DNA from: SAR202 cluster bacterium
Lineage (GTDB): Bacteria; Chloroflexota; Dehalococcoidia; SAR202; GCA-002694895
Direction: 5' to 3'
Length of the DNA: 7,273 nt
Assembly (NCBI GenBank): GCA_009391605.1
Contig: VFGQ01000128.1
Span: forward strand, 1 to 7,273
Below, one piece after another: positions 5,437 through 7,273 of this stretch. The notes beneath the pieces are model-generated. The model saw only the letters and a list, made by a program, of their open reading frames with translations, did not search any database and was not told where the DNA came from. Every line of letters starts with the position of its first letter. Within the stretch, counting starts at the first letter, position 1. The translations under genes and the position numbers were made by a program.

Positions 5437-6690
5437 TTAAATAATGTTCTTCGATAAAATATCATTTGCTATAAATTCTGCATCTTCAGCTACTCCTACA
5501 AATTGAGCGGATTTTGATGAATGCATCCACTGAAGACCCATAAAATACAATCCATTATATTTAGTTACGCCTCTTTTTTGTATTGGATGTCCGAGTTCAT
5601 TGGTTATATCTAAATTAATCCAATCAAAATTATATCTGAATCCTGTGGCCCAAATTATGCTACTTATATTTTCAGGTGCAGAAATATCCAAAATATTATT
5701 TTCTTTATATTTATTTATTCTTTTGTCTTCTCTGATTTTTTCCGGAGGCATTTTTAAATTATTTTTTATAATATAATCATCAACTTTTTTTGCCCAATTA
5801 ATTGCATGCTGATCAGAAAAAATTAAATTTTGATGTAAATTATCATCAAATACAATTTTATTTGAATTACAGTTTTTTACAGTGCCACATAATTTTAAAC
5901 CTTGTTCTGCAAGAGTGATTAAATTAATGTCATGTCCACCTCGACTACCAGAAGTATGCGGACTACAACCCCAGCGTTGTTCAAAAGGGACATCATCTAC
6001 AGTTTTATCAAATGACCCCATTTCATAGTTCCACCATGAAGAATCTTTACTTCTATAATTTCTTGGCCTTCTTCCGCATTTACTGACTGCTAGCCAGGTT
6101 TCTTTGCCATTTTCTAATAATTCTTCAGCAATTTGTGCCCCTGACTGTCCGGCCCCTACTACTAATACGCCACCTTCTGGCAATTTATCGATGCTTTTAT
6201 ATTCTGATGAATGTAATTGCAAAACGTTTTTGTTCAGTTCTGAATTCATGTTGGGAATATATGAATCACCAAATGCACCTGAAGCAATTATTACTGTTTT
6301 TGTTTTAATAGTTCTTTTTGTTGTTACAATTCTATAATCAGAATTTTCTTTTGATATTGAATTTACATTTTCATTTGTATAGATTTCAGATCCAATATAT
6401 TTAGCAAACGATTGAATAAAATCTACTGTTTCAGTTTTATTTAAGAAACCATCTGGATTATTCGAAGGGAAATATTTTGATCCAAAGCCAAATTCTGGAA
6501 TTTTAATAGCCCAATTTGGATTTACCAAGTGGAAGTTTTTCCATCTTTCTTTAATCCAGGTATTAGCTACGTCTCCTCTTTCTATAATAATATGTGGAAT
6601 ATTATTTTTTGTTAAATAAAGACTGATACATAATCCGGCTATTCCAGCTCCTATAATTACTATATGCGAATTAATCTTTTTTTGAAGCAT
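5437..6690 (-). CDS. FAD/NAD(P)H-dependent flavoprotein, CzcO / class B monooxygenase type
   Basis: This complete 417-residue protein has two Rossmann folds. The FAD site is GAGIAG (14-19), with IIER (35-38) ending the second strand. The NAD(P)H site is GAGQSG (179-184). VANTWIKERWKNFHL (41-55) matches the 'GTW..RW...L' region of class B flavin monooxygenases, and WATGF (347-351) is their C-terminal ATG motif. The C-terminus (GLQWMHSSKSAQFVGVAEDA, 385-404) resembles CzcO-like 'flavoproteins involved in K+ transport'. The Baeyer-Villiger fingerprint F-x-G-x-x-x-H-x-x-x-W is degenerate: Lys154, Val156, His160 and Tyr164. A classical Baeyer-Villiger enzyme is therefore doubtful, and the oxygenated substrate is unknown. 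The ATG at 6690 places the Rossmann strand right at the N-terminus as expected, but has no visible Shine-Dalgarno. The repeat-protein stop lies 19 bases upstream, so the two genes may share a transcript. Confidence 0.9.
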   Translation of the reverse strand: MLQKKINSHIVIIGAGIAGLCISLYLTKNNIPHIIIERGDVANTWIKERWKNFHLVNPNWAIKIPEFGFGSKYFPSNNPDGFLNKTETVDFIQSFAKYIGSEIYTNENVNSISKENSDYRIVTTKRTIKTKTVIIASGAFGDSYIPNMNSELNKNVLQLHSSEYKSIDKLPEGGVLVVGAGQSGAQIAEELLENGKETWLAVSKCGRRPRNYRSKDSSWWNYEMGSFDKTVDDVPFEQRWGCSPHTSGSRGGHDINLITLAEQGLKLCGTVKNCNSNKIVFDDNLHQNLIFSDQHAINWAKKVDDYIIKNNLKMPPEKIREDKRINKYKENNILDISAPENISSIIWATGFRYNFDWINLDITNELGHPIQKRGVTKYNGLYFMGLQWMHSSKSAQFVGVAEDAEFIANDILSKNII

Positions 6691-6709
6691 CCAATATAGA
6701 GATTATATT

Positions 6710-7273
6710 TTATTTTTTTGTCTTGAATAAACCTGATTTAGAAAAGACCCCATTAGCTCCCGTTGACGCAACTATTTTTGTTGAAACTGTTGGAGGTGTT
6801 ATTGTTGGCCTAGTAGTTGAATCAGTAACTTTGTCTATATCTGCAAAAGTAGCTTTTGATGCCCCGAAGAAATTAGCACCTAAATTATCTACAATTGAAA
6901 CTTTTTTGTCATCTTTCAGATCAGCAATTTGTGTTCCCTGTACTCCACTCATCATTGACGACAAAGAATCACTGCCCAAAGATTTAACATCTTTGACATC
7001 TATTTTATCTACCATTGTAACTAGTTTGTCAGAACCTAAATCAGAAATCTGTTTTGGATCAATACCTGTTGCTAGTCCAATGATTTGATTACTTGCTAAA
7101 GTTTTTATATCATCTTTCCCCATAGCTTTTGCCATTCCTTTAGCTTTATCGCTTCCTATTGGTTTAGCTCCACCAGTTGCTGCATCTCCACCAGTTGTAC
7201 TCCATATTGCTTTTGCCATCGATGCAACTTTATTACCACCCAGCGCCTTGAAGTTGTCATCATTTAAGTTCTT
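6710..7273 (-). CDS. Repeat protein of unknown function with Thr/Pro-rich tail, 5' end missing
   Basis: The minus-strand frame is open to the right edge, so the start lies outside the window. An internal ATG at 7219 is not the likely start, because the repeat pattern continues upstream of it. Of the 187 visible residues, 4-131 consist of about six 20-residue units. Hydrophobic residues sit at unit positions 5, 8, 13, 16 and 20, and LGSDKL-like sequence lies in the centre. The second unit is disrupted by a Gly/Thr-rich insert (24-37). After the repeats come GANFFGASK (132-140), a Thr/Pro/Val tail (about 152-168) and a basic end FKTKK. There is no cysteine, and charged residues are plentiful. 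The two-helix-per-unit pattern suggests an alpha-solenoid or a surface repeat protein, which is inference. No family is recognised. The flavoprotein gene follows 19 bases downstream. Confidence 0.8.
   Translation of the reverse strand, partial: KNLNDDNFKALGGNKVASMAKAIWSTTGGDAATGGAKPIGSDKAKGMAKAMGKDDIKTLASNQIIGLATGIDPKQISDLGSDKLVTMVDKIDVKDVKSLGSDSLSSMMSGVQGTQIADLKDDKKVSIVDNLGANFFGASKATFADIDKVTDSTTRPTITPPTVSTKIVASTGANGVFSKSGLFKTKK
6881..7264 (-). repeat. Tandem 60-base coding repeats (20-residue protein units)
   Basis: In reading direction the units are 7264-7205, then an irregular 28-residue unit at 7204-7121, then four exact-length 60-base units at 7120-7061, 7060-7001, 7000-6941 and 6940-6881. 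Protein consensus: D-x-x-x-I-x-x-L-G-S-D-K-L-x-x-M-x-x-x-I. The DNA of the units has diverged, so this is an old protein repeat and not a recent tandem duplication. The last unit has Lys in place of the hydrophobic residue at unit position 13. Confidence 0.8.

Noticed and set aside
6104..6337. A 77-codon plus-strand frame inside the flavoprotein gene
   Set aside because: It is antisense to the NAD(P)H-binding region, whose motifs are intact on the minus strand. Nothing supports translation.
6723..7088. A 121-codon plus-strand open frame opposite the repeat protein
   Set aside because: It is antisense to the repeats and has no Shine-Dalgarno. It is explained by the repetitive codon pattern on the minus strand, where the regular 20-residue protein periodicity lies.

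Overview
The window comes from an AT-rich genome (roughly 30% G+C by eye) with very short intergenic gaps. There are no tRNA or rRNA genes, insertion sequences, CRISPR arrays or phage genes. A SpoU-type rRNA methyltransferase, Shine-Dalgarno sites and TTG starts indicate a bacterium. The mix of streamlined spacing, soluble FMN alpha-hydroxy-acid oxidase, CzcO-like flavoprotein, crotonase and DUF6159-like membrane protein would suit a free-living, perhaps marine, low-GC lineage such as some Chloroflexota. That placement is a low-confidence guess, because nothing in the window is taxonomically decisive.

Layout. On the plus strand, bases 2-562 are the 3' part of a crotonase-family gene whose active-site pattern fits an isomerase better than a hydratase. 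A small basic protein of unknown function (600-884) follows it. Its stop lies one base from the end of a minus-strand three-gene run. Read 5' to 3', that run is an rlmB-like 23S rRNA 2'-O-methyltransferase (3851-3105), an FMN-dependent alpha-hydroxy-acid oxidase/dehydrogenase (3094-2000) and a PLP enzyme of the D-threonine aldolase/D-serine dehydratase family (1983-886), with gaps of 10 and 16 bases. A 96-base divergent intergenic region separates rlmB from a plus-strand six-helix membrane protein resembling DUF6159 (3948-4772). Both divergent genes appear to start with TTG.

The last part, again minus strand, reads in from beyond the right edge. It holds a protein built of 20-residue repeats (7273-6710, 5' end missing), a two-dinucleotide-fold FAD/NAD(P)H flavoprotein of the CzcO/monooxygenase type (6690-5437) and a 196-residue protein with weak features of an ADP-ribosyltransferase-like fold (5372-4782). 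The latter converges on the membrane protein gene with a 9-base gap.

How the genes may work together. The alpha-hydroxy-acid oxidase and the PLP enzyme are adjacent and probably co-transcribed. They could oxidise a 2-hydroxy acid such as glycolate or lactate and handle a related beta-hydroxy D-amino acid. This is inferred from family chemistry and is not shown by the sequence. The repeat protein and the right-hand small protein are the least explained genes. I see no clear multi-gene novel system, but several individual proteins deserve a second look.
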